Positions 5,316 to 5,523 of a DNA stretch of 5,523 nt are shown here, piece after piece. Under the pieces are notes generated by a model. The model was not told where the DNA came from and did not search any database. It was given only the letters and a program-made list of their open reading frames with translations. The position numbers and the translations under genes are program-made. Position 1 is the first letter of the stretch. Each line of letters starts with the position of its first letter. Source of the stretch: an uncultured Eubacteriales bacterium (lineage in GTDB: Bacteria; Bacillota; Clostridia; Oscillospirales; Oscillospiraceae). The stretch is from contig URKW01000121.1 of NCBI GenBank assembly GCA_900548615.1, forward strand, positions 1 through 5,523. The letters are read 5' to 3'.

Positions 5316-5523
5316 ATGTATTATGTCTATATGCTCCGGTGTCGGGGCGGCGTGTACTATACCGGATTGGCGGTGGACGTGGCGCGCCGCTTCCAGACCC
5401 ACCTGTCGGGGAAAGGGGCCAAGTTTACCCGCGCCTATCCGCCGGAGGAGATCGCGGCGGTGTGGCGCTGCGGCGACAAGGGCACGGCGGCACGGGTGGA
5501 ATACGCCATCAAAAAACGCCTGA
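5316..5523 (+). CDS. GIY-YIG nuclease family protein, N-terminal part (runs off the window)
   Basis: The first 69 codons are present; the frame is still open at the last base (the TGA that ends the window is in another frame). The protein looks like the small single-domain GIY-YIG proteins (UPF0213/YhbQ type, about 80-100 aa), whose cellular role is not well defined; the fold is that of DNA-cleaving nucleases. Visible signatures are YYVYMLRC (2-9) as the GIY half, VYYTGLA (13-19) as the YIG half, the conserved arginine region DVARRFQTH (21-29, R24/R25), SGKGAKFTR (31-39), and the glutamate in ARVEYAIKK (E62), which matches the metal-binding Glu. The ATG at 5316 has GGAGG (5303-5307) 8 nt upstream; an in-frame ATG at 5292 lies inside the -10 box and has no ribosome site. 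It is divergent from the 252-aa gene. Confidence 0.9.
   Translation, partial: MYYVYMLRCRGGVYYTGLAVDVARRFQTHLSGKGAKFTRAYPPEEIAAVWRCGDKGTAARVEYAIKKRL

Overview
This window reads as a chromosomal stretch from a GC-rich clostridial Firmicute, most like the Oscillospiraceae/Ruminococcaceae type of gut anaerobe. That assignment is inferred from strong AGGAGG-type ribosome sites, sigma-A promoters with extended -10 elements, heavy G/C third-position codon use, a butyrate-kinase-family gene next to pfkA, and a small lipoprotein of a style common in these bacteria. I see no mobile element, CRISPR array, rRNA or tRNA. It is an ordinary core-type region with several local architectural oddities, and I did not find a clearly new multi-gene system.

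Layout, left to right. A hairpin at 1-28 probably ends an unrecognised minus-strand 84-aa gene (66-320). From 321 to 473 lies a divergent promoter region: the minus-strand promoter for the 84-aa gene and the plus-strand promoter for pfkA sit back to back with their -35 boxes 3 bp apart. A plus-strand unit follows: pfkA (474-1451, 6-phosphofructokinase), a divergent butyrate-kinase-family acyl kinase (1477-2553) and a small lipoprotein (2629-3126). No terminator is visible between these three genes. A long symmetric hairpin (3124-3166) ends this unit and also the convergent minus-strand unit; its outermost triplets are the two stop codons.

The minus-strand unit is read from about 5240 down to 3164. 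It holds an unrecognised 252-aa acidic helical protein (4456-5214) and then a PLP-dependent lyase of the YnbB / 'aluminum resistance' / Met_gamma_lyase family (3164-4444). The stop codon of the first gene lies inside the Shine-Dalgarno of the second. A second divergent promoter pair at 5248-5293, with abutting -35 boxes, drives this unit leftward and a partial GIY-YIG nuclease-family gene (5316 to the window edge) rightward.

Functionally, the plus unit pairs the committed step of glycolysis with a kinase that can make ATP from an acyl phosphate at the end of fermentation. Two points deserve a closer look: the PfkA allosteric site has several substitutions, and the acyl kinase lacks a loop that is nearly constant in classical butyrate kinases and has no phosphotransbutyrylase gene beside it.
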